The notes under the pieces were generated by a model. That model had not been told where the DNA came from and ran no database searches. It saw only the letters and a list, made by a program, of their open reading frames with translations. DNA of 64,000 nt from JAVBQF01 sp031549195 (lineage in GTDB: Bacteria > Bacillota_I > Bacilli_A > RF39 > UBA660). The first letter of the stretch is position 1. Each line of letters starts with the position of its first letter. Below are positions 19,665 through 27,896 of the stretch, one piece after another. The stretch is from NCBI GenBank assembly GCA_031549195.1, contig JAVBQF010000020.1, positions 1 to 64,000 of the forward strand, given 5' to 3'. The translations under genes and the position numbers were made by a program.

Positions 19665-19862
19665 ATGTGGAAGGAAAATAAATTTGATACTGCAATTGGA
19701 TATTTTTGGGGTGCTTCAGTATTTATCGGGGTACTAGTTGGTGTAATTCTTGGTTTTGGAGATACTAATTGGTTAGAAGCAAGCCTAATAGGTTTATGTA
19801 CTTTCTTAATAACTGGCTTAGTTATAAGTGGTATTATTACCTTAGTGAAAACAAATAAATAA
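19665..19862 (+). CDS. Small two-TM membrane protein
   Basis: 65 aa: a short hydrophilic start (MWKENKFD), then two hydrophobic helices (about 10-30 and 40-60) joined by a short acidic loop. AGAGGAG before the ATG at 19665 decides the start; an upstream in-frame ATG has no such site. An AT-rich promoter-like region with TATAAT lies just upstream. Function unknown. Confidence 0.65.
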   Translation: MWKENKFDTAIGYFWGASVFIGVLVGVILGFGDTNWLEASLIGLCTFLITGLVISGIITLVKTNK

Positions 19863-19950
19863 TCTATTAACAAACTAAACATTAATGTGCAATGCTAATG
19901 GCAAGTATATTCAAGTATGTAATATTGTATATAGTAAAAGGTATATAAAA

Positions 19951-19986
19951 ATGATATGGTTATTAAATCTGACCATATCATTTTTA
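19951..19986. terminator. Bidirectional terminator
   Basis: A 10-bp perfect stem (ATGATATGGT/ACCATATCAT) has A's before it and T's after it on the plus strand. It can end the small membrane protein gene from the left and the Nudix gene from the right. Confidence 0.8.
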
Positions 19987-20514
19987 TCAACTTAATATTT
20001 CATTTAAAATCTTGTATTCTTCTACATGAGGAAGCATTTGTGCCGAAGTAATTAGATTATTTAATTCTTCTTTATTCATCCACTTTGCTTCACTAACCTC
20101 TTCTTCTTGCAAATCAATATTCTCTATAGGTATATCCTTATAAACAATGAATATACTAACAAATTCATTGCTAATAATTCCATTATTGTTTAAGCTTTCC
20201 TTTACTGCCTTAATATAATCCATCTTTAGACCATCACAGTTGATTCCAAGCTCTTCCTCTAATTCTCTAAGTGCGGCTTCTTTAGGTGTTTGTCCTGCTG
20301 AAATATGACCACCAACGGCAATATCCCAAGTATTTGGATATAGCTTCTTATCACAACTTCTTTTTTGCAATAAAGTCTTACTTTTATCCTCACTAACTAA
20401 CAATACATGAATTGAACCATGCCAAGTGCCATCTCTGTGCGCTTCGGATCTTGGAATAATTTCTCCGGTTCTTTGCCCTGTGTTCTCATCAAGGACATCT
20501 AACATTTCGACCAT
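19987..20514 (-). CDS. Nudix hydrolase, IPP-isomerase/YfcD-like
   Basis: 175 aa. It opens MLDVLDENTGQRTGEIIPR, as in YfcD-like Nudix enzymes. The Nudix box is GHISAGQTPKEAALRELEEE followed by LGI; the first Glu of the consensus is Gln, while the REL-EE-LG core is complete. The start at 20514 is supported by GGAGG five nt upstream; the upstream GTG lies inside that site. It follows mscL closely and is probably co-transcribed. It resembles the Nudix gene at 16577, so the two may be paralogues. Confidence 0.87.
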   Translation of the reverse strand: MVEMLDVLDENTGQRTGEIIPRSEAHRDGTWHGSIHVLLVSEDKSKTLLQKRSCDKKLYPNTWDIAVGGHISAGQTPKEAALRELEEELGINCDGLKMDYIKAVKESLNNNGIISNEFVSIFIVYKDIPIENIDLQEEEVSEAKWMNKEELNNLITSAQMLPHVEEYKILNEILS

Positions 20515-20525
20515 AAATACCTCCA

Positions 20526-20978
20526 CTATTTTTGTTTTTTAAGTAAGTCTCTTATTTCTTCTAAAATTTTTACATCATCTGGTTTTACAGGTGGTTCTGG
20601 CTTCTTTTCTTCTTCCTTAGTTTTAGTTAATTTATTTACTACTTTTACAAATATAAAAATGCAGAATGCTACTATAAGAAAATCAACAATATTTTGAATA
20701 AAAGCACCATATTTTATTACTGCTTCTCCAATAGTAACTGTTAATCCTTCAAAATTTTGTCCACCAATTATAATACCAACTGCTGGCATAATAATATCAT
20801 TTACAAGTGATGTAACTATTTTCCCAAATGCACCACCTATAATTACACCAACTGCTAAATCAATAACGTTTCCTCTTGAAATAAACTTTTTAAATTCTCC
20901 AAAAAGTCCATCTACTGTTTTCTTCTTACTTTCTATTCCTTTTTTTAATGTTGTTTCTTTCCTTGTATCTTTTTTCAT
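20526..20978 (-). CDS. mscL: Large-conductance mechanosensitive channel
   Basis: Pentameric membrane valve releasing solutes on hypo-osmotic shock. The conserved N-terminal helix and TM1 are seen in FKKFISRGNVIDLAVGVIIG, with the gate region GAFGKIVTSLVNDIIMPAVG. A periplasmic loop and TM2 (FLIVAFCIFIFVKVVNKL) follow, then the charged C-terminal bundle. A Lys-rich 25-residue N-terminal extension precedes the usual start. 150 aa is slightly long for this reason. AGGAGAAG lies before the ATG. Confidence 0.95.
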   Translation of the reverse strand: MKKDTRKETTLKKGIESKKKTVDGLFGEFKKFISRGNVIDLAVGVIIGGAFGKIVTSLVNDIIMPAVGIIIGGQNFEGLTVTIGEAVIKYGAFIQNIVDFLIVAFCIFIFVKVVNKLTKTKEEEKKPEPPVKPDDVKILEEIRDLLKKQK

Positions 20979-21067
20979 AAACTTCTCCTTTTAATATATT
21001 TCAATTATATATTAAAATAGCCTAAAAGTGAATATTATTATATAATTAAGATATAAAGAGGTGTTAT

Positions 21068-21478
21068 ATGAAAGAAGTTTTTGAAGATAAAAAGAAAAGA
21101 ATGATACAAGAAAATGAAGAGAAATATGGAGAAGAAATTATTAATTCTTATGGGGTGGAAACAGTAAACCAATCAAATGAGAAATTTATGAAAATGTCAC
21201 AAGAAGATTTTAATAAATTAAATAGTTTAAATGAGCAATTATTATTATTACTAAAAGAAGCCTATCTTGATGGTAATGTTAATGGAGAAAAAGCTAGGAA
21301 ATGTGCATTACTTCATAAAGAATGGATTACAATGTGTTGGGGTGATTATTCACATGAGGCACATATTGGAGTATGTAATATGTATGTGGATGATGATAGA
21401 TTCAGAAAATTTTATGATAAAGAACAAGAAGGATTAGCAGAATTTTTAAGAGACTCAGTTAAAAATTTAAAAGATTAA
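21068..21478 (+). CDS. TipAS-domain protein without MerR domain
   Basis: 136 aa, helical. The DKKKRMIQENEEKYGEEII opening, the HKEWI motif and the CWGDYSHEAHIGVCNMYVDD stretch match the antibiotic-recognition (TipAS) domain found at the C-terminus of TipAL and in stand-alone albicidin-binding proteins. It probably sequesters thiopeptide-like compounds or another ligand. The DNA-binding part is absent, with normal start and GAGGTG site, so this is a stand-alone form rather than a truncation. Confidence 0.85.
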   Translation: MKEVFEDKKKRMIQENEEKYGEEIINSYGVETVNQSNEKFMKMSQEDFNKLNSLNEQLLLLLKEAYLDGNVNGEKARKCALLHKEWITMCWGDYSHEAHIGVCNMYVDDDRFRKFYDKEQEGLAEFLRDSVKNLKD

Positions 21479-21487
21479 TTTAATCTA

Positions 21488-21540
21488 TTGACATAATAGT
21501 AATTAAGTTTTATTATAATAATAGTAATTATTACTATTAT
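21488..21540 (+). promoter_or_regulatory. Promoter and PerR/Fur-type operator of the oxidative stress operon
   Basis: TTGACA (21488-21493), 17-bp spacer and TATTAT (21511-21516). A perfect 23-bp palindrome at 21518-21540 (arms ATAATAGTAAT) overlaps the transcription start and ends just before the ribosome site. It has the AT-rich inverted form of Per/Fur boxes, which suggests autoregulation by the first gene. Confidence 0.8.
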
Positions 21541-21550
21541 CGGAGGTGCA

Positions 21551-21934
21551 ATGAAAAATTCAAATCAAAGAAATCTTATACTTGATATTGTAAATAATTC
21601 TCACAACCATCCTACTGCAGATATTGTTTATGCAATTGCAAAGGATAGTATGCCTAATATAAGTTTAGGAACAGTATATCGTAATCTTAATCTATTAGTA
21701 GAATTAGGACAAATTAAAAAAATTGCAATATACAATGGTCAAGATAGATTTGATAAAACAATAACACATCATCATCATTTAGTTTGCATTAAATGTGGAA
21801 GGACATTTGATATTCTGTTAGAAGATAAGGATGAACTATGTAATGTTATTGAAAAGAGTACTGGCCATACAATAATAACTAATGATTTAGTTTTTAAAGG
21901 GATATGCAAAGATTGTAAAAAGGAGGAAAGATAA
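21551..21934 (+). CDS. perR: Fur-family repressor, PerR-like
   Basis: Metal-dependent regulator. A winged helix (residues about 1-80, SLGTVYRNLNLLVELGQI) is followed by the metal/dimer domain with THHHHLVCIKCG and a second CKDC pair, giving the structural Zn site CxxC...CxxC. 127 aa is slightly short but complete. It precedes superoxide reductase and rubrerythrin genes with a 1-nt overlap, so a peroxide sensor is more likely than an iron or zinc regulator. The palindromic operator lies just upstream. Confidence 0.88.
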   Translation: MKNSNQRNLILDIVNNSHNHPTADIVYAIAKDSMPNISLGTVYRNLNLLVELGQIKKIAIYNGQDRFDKTITHHHHLVCIKCGRTFDILLEDKDELCNVIEKSTGHTIITNDLVFKGICKDCKKEER

Positions 21935-22323
21935 TGGAAAAAGTAAAGTTCTATGTATGTAAGCACTGTGGAAACGTGGTTTATAAACCATATGACTCTA
22001 ATGTGCCAGTAGTGTGCTGTGGAGAAAAGGTGGAAGAATTAGTGCCTAATACAAAGGATGCGGCTATTGAAAAACACGTACCAGTCATCAAACAAGAAGA
22101 TGATGATAACGGTTATTATAAAACAATTGTAACAGTTGGAGAAGTAATACATCCAATGACAGATGATCACTATATTACATTTATAGTTATTGCTGATGAT
22201 GAAAACATTATATTTAAAAAATTACAGGCTGGTGATACACCTGAGTTAGTAGCATATACTAAAGGTGATGTAACGGCTTATGAATATTGTAATTTACATG
22301 GTTTATGGAAGGGAGAAAAATAA
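21934..22323 (+). CDS. dfx: Desulfoferrodoxin (superoxide reductase), 2Fe type
   Basis: Reduces superoxide to peroxide without making oxygen. The N-terminal desulforedoxin-like FeS4 site has CKHCG (C9, C12) and VVCCGE (C28, C29). The catalytic centre II ligands lie in AIEKHVPVI, VGEVIHPMTDDHYI and the C-terminal EYCNLHGLW. 129 aa, typical of class I. Second gene of the PerR operon, translated with AAGGAGG from inside the regulator gene. Confidence 0.93.
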   Translation: MEKVKFYVCKHCGNVVYKPYDSNVPVVCCGEKVEELVPNTKDAAIEKHVPVIKQEDDDNGYYKTIVTVGEVIHPMTDDHYITFIVIADDENIIFKKLQAGDTPELVAYTKGDVTAYEYCNLHGLWKGEK

Positions 22324-22324
22324 C

Positions 22325-22867
22325 ATGGAATTAAAAGGATCAAAAACAGAAAAAAATTTACTAGCAGCATTTGCTGGGGAAAGCCAAGCAAGAAATAAGT
22401 ATACTTATTATGCTTCTCAAGCTAAAAAAGAAGGATATGAACAAATAGCAGCAATATTTGAAGAAACTGCAAATAACGAGAAAGAACATGCTAAACTATG
22501 GTTTAAATACCTACATGGTGGAGCTGTACCTACAACATTAGACAACTTAAAAGATGCTGCTGATGGTGAGAACTACGAGTGGACAGATATGTATAAGGAA
22601 TTTGCTGATACAGCAAAAGAAGAAGGATTTAAAGAATTAGCTTTTCTATTTGATGCTGTTGCTAAAATAGAAAAAGAACATGAAGAAAGATACTTAACTC
22701 TTCTTAAGAATATTGAAGATGAAAGAGTATTTGAAAAGAGTGAAAGTAAGATTTGGATATGTAGGAATTGTGGACACGTTTATGTTGGAACTAAGGCATT
22801 AGAAGTTTGCCCTGTATGTAAGCATCCGAAAAGTTATATGGAAGTAAAAGCTGATAATTACAAGTAA
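22325..22867 (+). CDS. rbr: Rubrerythrin
   Basis: Non-haem diiron peroxidase that removes hydrogen peroxide in anaerobes. The ferritin-like four-helix bundle carries FAGESQARNKYTYYA, EETANNEKEHAKLW and IEKEHEERY as diiron ligands. The C-terminal rubredoxin domain has ICRNCGHVY and CPVCKHP. The start at 22325 (MELKGSKTEKN) fits GGGAGA upstream and the family N-terminus; a longer reading frame overlaps dfx. Third gene of the operon, followed by a terminator. Confidence 0.95.
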   Translation: MELKGSKTEKNLLAAFAGESQARNKYTYYASQAKKEGYEQIAAIFEETANNEKEHAKLWFKYLHGGAVPTTLDNLKDAADGENYEWTDMYKEFADTAKEEGFKELAFLFDAVAKIEKEHEERYLTLLKNIEDERVFEKSESKIWICRNCGHVYVGTKALEVCPVCKHPKSYMEVKADNYK

Positions 22868-22876
22868 TATAGAAGT

Positions 22877-22902
22877 AAGCACTACAATGTGGTGCTTTTT
22901 AA
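22877..22902 (+). terminator. Terminator of the PerR-dfx-rbr operon
   Basis: Hairpin AGCACTAC/GTGGTGCT with one wobble pair and a 3-nt loop, followed by TTTTT. Confidence 0.85.
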
Positions 22903-22976
22903 ATACTAAAAATTTGCATTACTGCATAAAATATTATATAATAACTCTACAACCATAAAAAGGAGAGAATAATTAA

Positions 22977-23933
22977 ATGAGCCCGAAAAAGAAAATATTG
23001 ATTGGTGTATACGCATTCATTTTTATTACACTAATTAGTATTACAGCATATTTATCACTACCTAAGAAGATAACTTTAGTAGTCGATAATGATGTAAAAG
23101 AAATAAAAACTGGTTATATATTTACTAATGAGTTTATTGATAAATATATGTCAGAAGTAGAGAAAGATTATATTGTAGAAACCGAAAATAATACATTAGA
23201 TCTAATTGCACTTTCAAATTCTATAACAATAAAAACAAAGAAAGATATTAAAGTCATTATTGGAACAGAAGAAAGAGAAGTTTCTACTTATGCGGTTATA
23301 GTTAAGGAATTATATACTGAATTAGAACTAAAAAATGATGGGATGAATGAATATGTATTAAAAGAAATAGATGAAGATTCATTATTAAATGATGGAGATA
23401 CTATTAAAATATCTCATATAACAAAGGATACTAAAGAAGAGACTAAGGAAGAGTATTTATCTATAATATATAAGAATAATAATTCTTTATATGTAGGTGA
23501 TAGTAAAGTTGTCACAAATGCTTTGCCAAAGAAAATCCTTGAAGTATATGATATTACATATGAAAACGGAAAAGAGATAAATAAAGTACTAGTTAGTAGC
23601 ACTATCATACAAAATGGAATTGCTAAGGTAGTTGAGCAAGGAACTAAAGTCTACGTGCCTTCAACAACTACTGTATCTGGTGATGTAACCGTATGGGATA
23701 ACCTTGCACAATGTGAATCCAGTGGTAATTGGCATGTCAACAGTGGTAATGGTTACTATGGTGGATTACAATTTAGTGCTGCAACTTGGAGAAATGCCGC
23801 TTCAGCTGTCGGAGTAAAAGCTTCATATGCACACCAAGCAAGTAAGGCAGAACAAATTTTAGCAGCAACATGGCTACAAAAAAACTATGGTTGGGGACAG
23901 TGGCCAGAATGTTCAAGGAAATTAGGATTATAA
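22977..23933 (+). CDS. Resuscitation-promoting-factor-like protein (DUF348, G5 and Rpf domains)
   Basis: Probable peptidoglycan-cleaving enzyme outside the cell. An N-terminal TM/signal anchor (about 7-27) is followed by DUF348-like segments (about 33-150, such as IKVIIGTEEREVSTY) and a G5 domain (about 155-230, KEINKVLVSSTIIQNGIAKV). The C-terminal Rpf lysozyme-like domain (239-318) has WDNLAQCESSGNW with catalytic Glu247 and the conserved cysteine pair C246/C312. This is the RpfB order known from Actinobacteria. Firmicutes YabE-like proteins normally end in a 3D domain. Single gene with an AGGAGAG site. Confidence 0.9.
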   Translation: MSPKKKILIGVYAFIFITLISITAYLSLPKKITLVVDNDVKEIKTGYIFTNEFIDKYMSEVEKDYIVETENNTLDLIALSNSITIKTKKDIKVIIGTEEREVSTYAVIVKELYTELELKNDGMNEYVLKEIDEDSLLNDGDTIKISHITKDTKEETKEEYLSIIYKNNNSLYVGDSKVVTNALPKKILEVYDITYENGKEINKVLVSSTIIQNGIAKVVEQGTKVYVPSTTTVSGDVTVWDNLAQCESSGNWHVNSGNGYYGGLQFSAATWRNAASAVGVKASYAHQASKAEQILAATWLQKNYGWGQWPECSRKLGL

Positions 23934-23958
23934 AATACTACTAGTTAGTATTTTTTTT
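23934..23958 (+). terminator. Terminator after the Rpf gene
   Basis: Stem AATACTA/TAGTATT with a 5-nt loop, followed by a run of T's. It overlaps the stop codon region. Confidence 0.8.
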
Positions 23959-23968
23959 AAGAGGTATT

Positions 23969-24664
23969 ATGAATGATGAGATATTAATTAAAAATTCTGT
24001 TAACAATTTAAAAAAAGGAAAATCAACTAAATTCTTAAACACAAAAGAATTAAATATGATTATTCCATTTTTAAATAAAGAACATATTAAATATAATGTT
24101 TATTATCAGTTTGAAGATGCTGATAAGGTTATTATATATAATGACGTATTACCTTCTATAACTTGTTTTAAATTAGAGACTAAGGGTGTATTTAAACATT
24201 CAGATATACTTGGTAGTATTTTTTCGCTTTCAATAGAAATTGAAAACTTTGGAAGTATTATTATATCAGAAAATAACTACTATATCATTGTTTTGTCATC
24301 AATAGCTAATTATGTTAAATATAACCTAATCAGTATTGGTAAATATAATGTTGCGTTAAATGAAGTTGATATAAAAGAAATAGCACATTATAAAGTTCAA
24401 TATGTAGAATTAACTTTTACTGTTAGTAGCGAGCGAATAGATAATGTTATATCACATATTACAAATACTAGTAGAAGTAAAGTAATAGACCTAATTAAAG
24501 ATAAAAGCGTGATATTGAATTATGGAATATTAGAAAATAATAGTTACTATTTAAGAAATGGAGATATCTTCTCTATTAGAAAGTTTGGTAAGTTCAAATA
24601 TATTGGAGTTATTAACATTAGCAAAAACAAAAAGTTTGTTATTAAAGTTTTGAAATACAATTAA
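23969..24664 (+). CDS. ylmH: YlmH-like S4-domain RNA-binding protein
   Basis: 231 aa. The N-terminal two thirds match the YlmH fold, including LGSIFSLSIEIENFGSI in place of the usual LGDILG and GRDKIGDI motifs. The C-terminal S4 domain is seen in ERIDNVISHITNTSRSKVID and YYLRNGDIFSIRKFGKFKY. YlmH is linked to ribosome rescue and cell division in Firmicutes. The usual ylm/fts neighbours are absent here. Its 3' end overlaps coaD by 4 nt in a convergent arrangement. Confidence 0.85.
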   Translation: MNDEILIKNSVNNLKKGKSTKFLNTKELNMIIPFLNKEHIKYNVYYQFEDADKVIIYNDVLPSITCFKLETKGVFKHSDILGSIFSLSIEIENFGSIIISENNYYIIVLSSIANYVKYNLISIGKYNVALNEVDIKEIAHYKVQYVELTFTVSSERIDNVISHITNTSRSKVIDLIKDKSVILNYGILENNSYYLRNGDIFSIRKFGKFKYIGVINISKNKKFVIKVLKYN

Positions 24665-25161
24665 GATTGTATTTTTTTATTAAAATGCTTTTCTAACATT
24701 CTATTCATTACTCTAAAGTCTACATATCTTTCTATATTTTTGTTTAGTGCTAAAAGCTCTTTAACCAAGGATGAACTTATATGTCTATAATTGGGATCTG
24801 CTAAAAGAATTACTGTTTCTATCTCTTCCTCACTAGTTTCTTTGTTTACTTGCGCAAGTGTCATTTCATAATCTAAATCGCTATTTTTCCTAATACCTCT
24901 TATTAATGCAATACATCCTTCTTTCTTTGCAACATCTATTGCTGAATCCATACTTAATACTACTTTTACATTAGGCATTTCTTTATACAGTTCTCTTATT
25001 AATTCGACTCTTTCTTGTTTGGTAAAGAACCTTCCTTTTTTCGCACTATTATGTAGTACTGCAATTACCACTTTATCAAATAGTTTAAGGGTTTTATTGA
25101 TAATATCCATATGCCCTTTTGTTATTGGATCAAAACTACCTGCATATAATACTTTCTTCAT
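24661..25161 (-). CDS. coaD: Phosphopantetheine adenylyltransferase
   Basis: Transfers AMP from ATP to 4'-phosphopantetheine in CoA synthesis. The nucleotidyltransferase motif is YAGSFDPITKGHMDII with the catalytic His; IRGIRKNSDLDYE and the ISSS(L)VKE motif near the C-terminus are complete. 166 aa, typical. Its start lies inside the end of coaE (26-nt overlap), so the last two steps of CoA synthesis are translated together. Confidence 0.95.
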   Translation of the reverse strand: MKKVLYAGSFDPITKGHMDIINKTLKLFDKVVIAVLHNSAKKGRFFTKQERVELIRELYKEMPNVKVVLSMDSAIDVAKKEGCIALIRGIRKNSDLDYEMTLAQVNKETSEEEIETVILLADPNYRHISSSLVKELLALNKNIERYVDFRVMNRMLEKHFNKKIQS

Positions 25162-25711
25162 ATATTCTTAATATCTCCTTTCTTATATCTTTATTTTCAT
25201 TTTCAATTACATATTTAAAATTGTAATCAACATAATTTAAACTTGCTTTTTCTCTTTCTTTAAATTTATTTTTACTAATATTATCTCTTTTTATCGCACG
25301 GTTTTGTCTTATTTCAAATGAGGTAGTTACTAATATGTTAAAGTCATTCCTTTTGAAGTATTTAGTATTTGGAAGCAATGCCCAATCTAATATTATTATT
25401 TTAGATTTATTATCTTTAATTATGTTGTCAATTATTTCTTTCATTGTATTCCATGTAATTTTTTTTAATAGATTCATCTTTTCTTTACTATTAAATACTA
25501 TCTTCCCTAATTCTTTCCTGCTTATTTTATTGTTTATTAATACTATATCTCCAAAGGCAACTACAATACTTTTCTTAATTTCTTCTTTTTCTAATACTGT
25601 ATGACCAATTTTATCTACATCAATGGAAATTATATTTTTATTTATTTCTTTGAATTTATCTGTAACATACCCTTTACCACTACCAGATTTTCCAGTAATG
25701 CCAATAATCAT
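25136..25711 (-). CDS. coaE: Dephospho-CoA kinase
   Basis: Last step of CoA synthesis. P-loop GITGKSGSGKGYVTD near the N-terminus; SIDVDKIGH and the LID region follow. The protein (191 aa) is AT-biased and diverged, but domain order and the neighbour coaD make the call firm. The ATG at 25711 was chosen because AGAGGTG lies 6 nt upstream; a GTG three codons earlier sits within that site. Confidence 0.88.
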   Translation of the reverse strand: MIIGITGKSGSGKGYVTDKFKEINKNIISIDVDKIGHTVLEKEEIKKSIVVAFGDIVLINNKISRKELGKIVFNSKEKMNLLKKITWNTMKEIIDNIIKDNKSKIIILDWALLPNTKYFKRNDFNILVTTSFEIRQNRAIKRDNISKNKFKEREKASLNYVDYNFKYVIENENKDIRKEILRIYEESIICR

Positions 25712-25798
25712 TTGTATCACCTCTTACTTGCAGTATATACAAATTTTATATATAATGAAAATACATATTATTTATGTATATAATAACTGGAGGTTATA

Positions 25799-26689
25799 AT
25801 GAATATTAATTATGAATTATATAAGATTTTTTATACTGTTGCAAAAAATGAGAATATTACAAAGGCATCTGTTGAACTGATGATTTCACAACCAGCAATA
25901 AGCAAATCAATTAAAAATTTAGAAGAACAATTAGGAGGCGAACTCTTCACAAGAACAAAAAGAGGGGTTACATTAACAGAAGAAGGTAAAGAATTTTATA
26001 AATATATTGAACAAGCTATTTTATATATTAATAATGCTGAGAGTAAGTTTACTGAATTGATAAGTCTAAATACTGGTAAGATATCAATTGGTTCTAGCAG
26101 TACTCTTTTAACTAGTCATTTTTTAGCTCCTTATCTTGGTAAATTTCATAAACTTTTTCCAAAAATTCATATTGAAGTTGTTACTGGAGAAGTGACATCT
26201 TTAGTAAAAGACTTGAGAAATGGTCTTCTTGACATGCTTATAGTTATGCTTCCAATAGATGAGCAAAATGACTTAGAAATAATTAACTGTTTAACCTTTG
26301 AAGATGTTTTTATTGTTGGTGATGATTATATGGAATTACATAATAAAGAAGTTAAATTAGAAACCTTAACTAACTATCCACTAATATTTCCAGTTTTAGA
26401 GTTTAATGATAGAAAAAATTTAGATAAGTTTTTAATTGATAGTAATGTTCAACTTAAACCAGCAATGGAATTATCTAGTTATACATTAATAAAGGACTTT
26501 ACAAAAAATGGTTTTGGCATTGGCTTTGTTCCAAGTATATTTGTAAATGAAGAAGTAAAAGACAGGATCCTGTCCATCATTAATATTGAACCTAAAATTC
26601 CACATAGGTATATTGCTATTGCACATCTAAAGAGAAAGGATGTTAGTTTTAGCACAAAGAAGCTAATTGAACTTATAATAAAAGAATAA
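25799..26689 (+). CDS. LysR-family transcriptional regulator
   Basis: 296 aa. The N-terminal winged HTH has ITKASVELMISQPAISKSI and LGGELFTRTKRGVTLTEEG, followed by the periplasmic-binding-like effector domain (about 90-290, starting GKISIGSSSTLL). It is divergent from coaE/coaD with ~85 bp between starts, so it may regulate those genes or itself. Effector unknown. TGGAGG before the ATG. Confidence 0.93.
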   Translation: MNINYELYKIFYTVAKNENITKASVELMISQPAISKSIKNLEEQLGGELFTRTKRGVTLTEEGKEFYKYIEQAILYINNAESKFTELISLNTGKISIGSSSTLLTSHFLAPYLGKFHKLFPKIHIEVVTGEVTSLVKDLRNGLLDMLIVMLPIDEQNDLEIINCLTFEDVFIVGDDYMELHNKEVKLETLTNYPLIFPVLEFNDRKNLDKFLIDSNVQLKPAMELSSYTLIKDFTKNGFGIGFVPSIFVNEEVKDRILSIINIEPKIPHRYIAIAHLKRKDVSFSTKKLIELIIKE

Positions 26690-26782
26690 TAATTATCTAT
26701 AACATTAGGTTATGCTAGGCATGTAGAATATGTATTGTTTTTATCAACAACGGCGTGCTATACTTATTTTAGGTGAGTAATT

Positions 26783-27868
26783 ATGGAAAAGAGAAAAGCA
26801 TTATGTATGGGCAGATGGGCTCCCTCACATAAAGGACATATAAAATTTATTATGGACCTAACAAGGCAGTTTGATGAGGTTCATATTGGAATTGGTAGCT
26901 GTTATGAGGTTGGAAATAGTAGACACCCTCTTTTAGCAATATTAAGGGAAAAAATGCTTTTATTAAGTTTGTATCATGAAGGTTGTGATTTAAGCAAAAT
27001 AAAAGTATCTCACATTCAAGACTTTGAAAGATTTGAGGATTGGATGGACCATGTTTTAAAATTAGTAAAAAGAGAGGGAATAACGCATTTTGTTACTGGT
27101 AATAAGGAAGATATTTTAAACGTAATAGAAGAAAAAGGACTAGAACTTGACTTAGAATTTATAAATCCAGAGCTTACTAGTAGTATCCCATATCATGCAA
27201 CTGATTTGAGAAATGCTATTGCAACTGGTGATTATGAAAAATTTAAAGAAATTGCCGCTTCTGGGACTATTGAGCTGATGGGAATGGCTAATGGCTTTGA
27301 AGGAATAAAAGAAGCTATTGATAATGACGCACCAAGCTTTTATAGCGGAAGGCAAACAGCAGATGTTGTTGTTACTTTATCAGAAAAGAAAAGAGCACCA
27401 TCTGGTGATATTTATTATGATGATTATATACTTTGTGGAATTAGGCCAGGTGATAAAAGGGATTTTGACAACTATTTGGGACTTCCTGGAGCAGAAATAG
27501 AAGAGTATGAATCACCCATAGATACCGCAATTAGAGCATTAAAAGAAAAAGTTAATCTTGATGTAACTATGCTTGATAGAAAATATGAACCTGCTCCTGT
27601 CCTATTGCATACTTCAAAGGGAAAAGTTATTGCAACTCTTAATTTTTTAAAATTATTTAATTCCTCTAAACTGGCCGGAACATATGGTGGTTCAAGTCAG
27701 TGTTTTCACATTCCTCTTTATGGTAATGTTGCTGAATTTAACAATGTAGGTGATACTCCATATTTAAGAGATGTAAAGTTCATGAGAGCTGAAGACGCTA
27801 TGAAACAAGGACTGGCATATGAACAAACGGCTATGGTAAAAGCGGCGATTAAGAGATTAAATCATTAG
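26783..27868 (+). CDS. NadM-like adenylyltransferase fused to a degenerate Nudix domain
   Basis: 361 aa. The N-terminal half is a nucleotidyltransferase with MGRWAPSHKGHIKFIMDL in place of the usual GRFQPFH-GH, and a late motif IPYHATDLRNAI, like NMN adenylyltransferases of the NadM type. The C-terminal half (about 185-355) has a Nudix fold region, but its box (LPGAEIEEYESPIDTAIRAL) lacks the EE-x-G metal residues. Known NadM-Nudix fusions couple NAD synthesis and ADP-ribose cleavage; here the second activity is doubtful. Confidence 0.8.
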   Translation: MEKRKALCMGRWAPSHKGHIKFIMDLTRQFDEVHIGIGSCYEVGNSRHPLLAILREKMLLLSLYHEGCDLSKIKVSHIQDFERFEDWMDHVLKLVKREGITHFVTGNKEDILNVIEEKGLELDLEFINPELTSSIPYHATDLRNAIATGDYEKFKEIAASGTIELMGMANGFEGIKEAIDNDAPSFYSGRQTADVVVTLSEKKRAPSGDIYYDDYILCGIRPGDKRDFDNYLGLPGAEIEEYESPIDTAIRALKEKVNLDVTMLDRKYEPAPVLLHTSKGKVIATLNFLKLFNSSKLAGTYGGSSQCFHIPLYGNVAEFNNVGDTPYLRDVKFMRAEDAMKQGLAYEQTAMVKAAIKRLNH

Positions 27869-27895
27869 AAAAGACTTCAAAGTTGAAGTCTTTTT
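27869..27895. terminator. Bidirectional terminator
   Basis: Stem AAGACTTCAA/TTGAAGTCTT with a 2-nt loop, A's on the left and T's on the right, between convergent genes. Confidence 0.85.
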
Positions 27896-27896
27896 A

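Noticed and set aside
19499..19882. Minus-strand 127-codon frame over the small two-TM gene
   Set aside because: Composition is poor and no ribosome site is present; the plus-strand 65-aa frame has AGAGGAG and a promoter.
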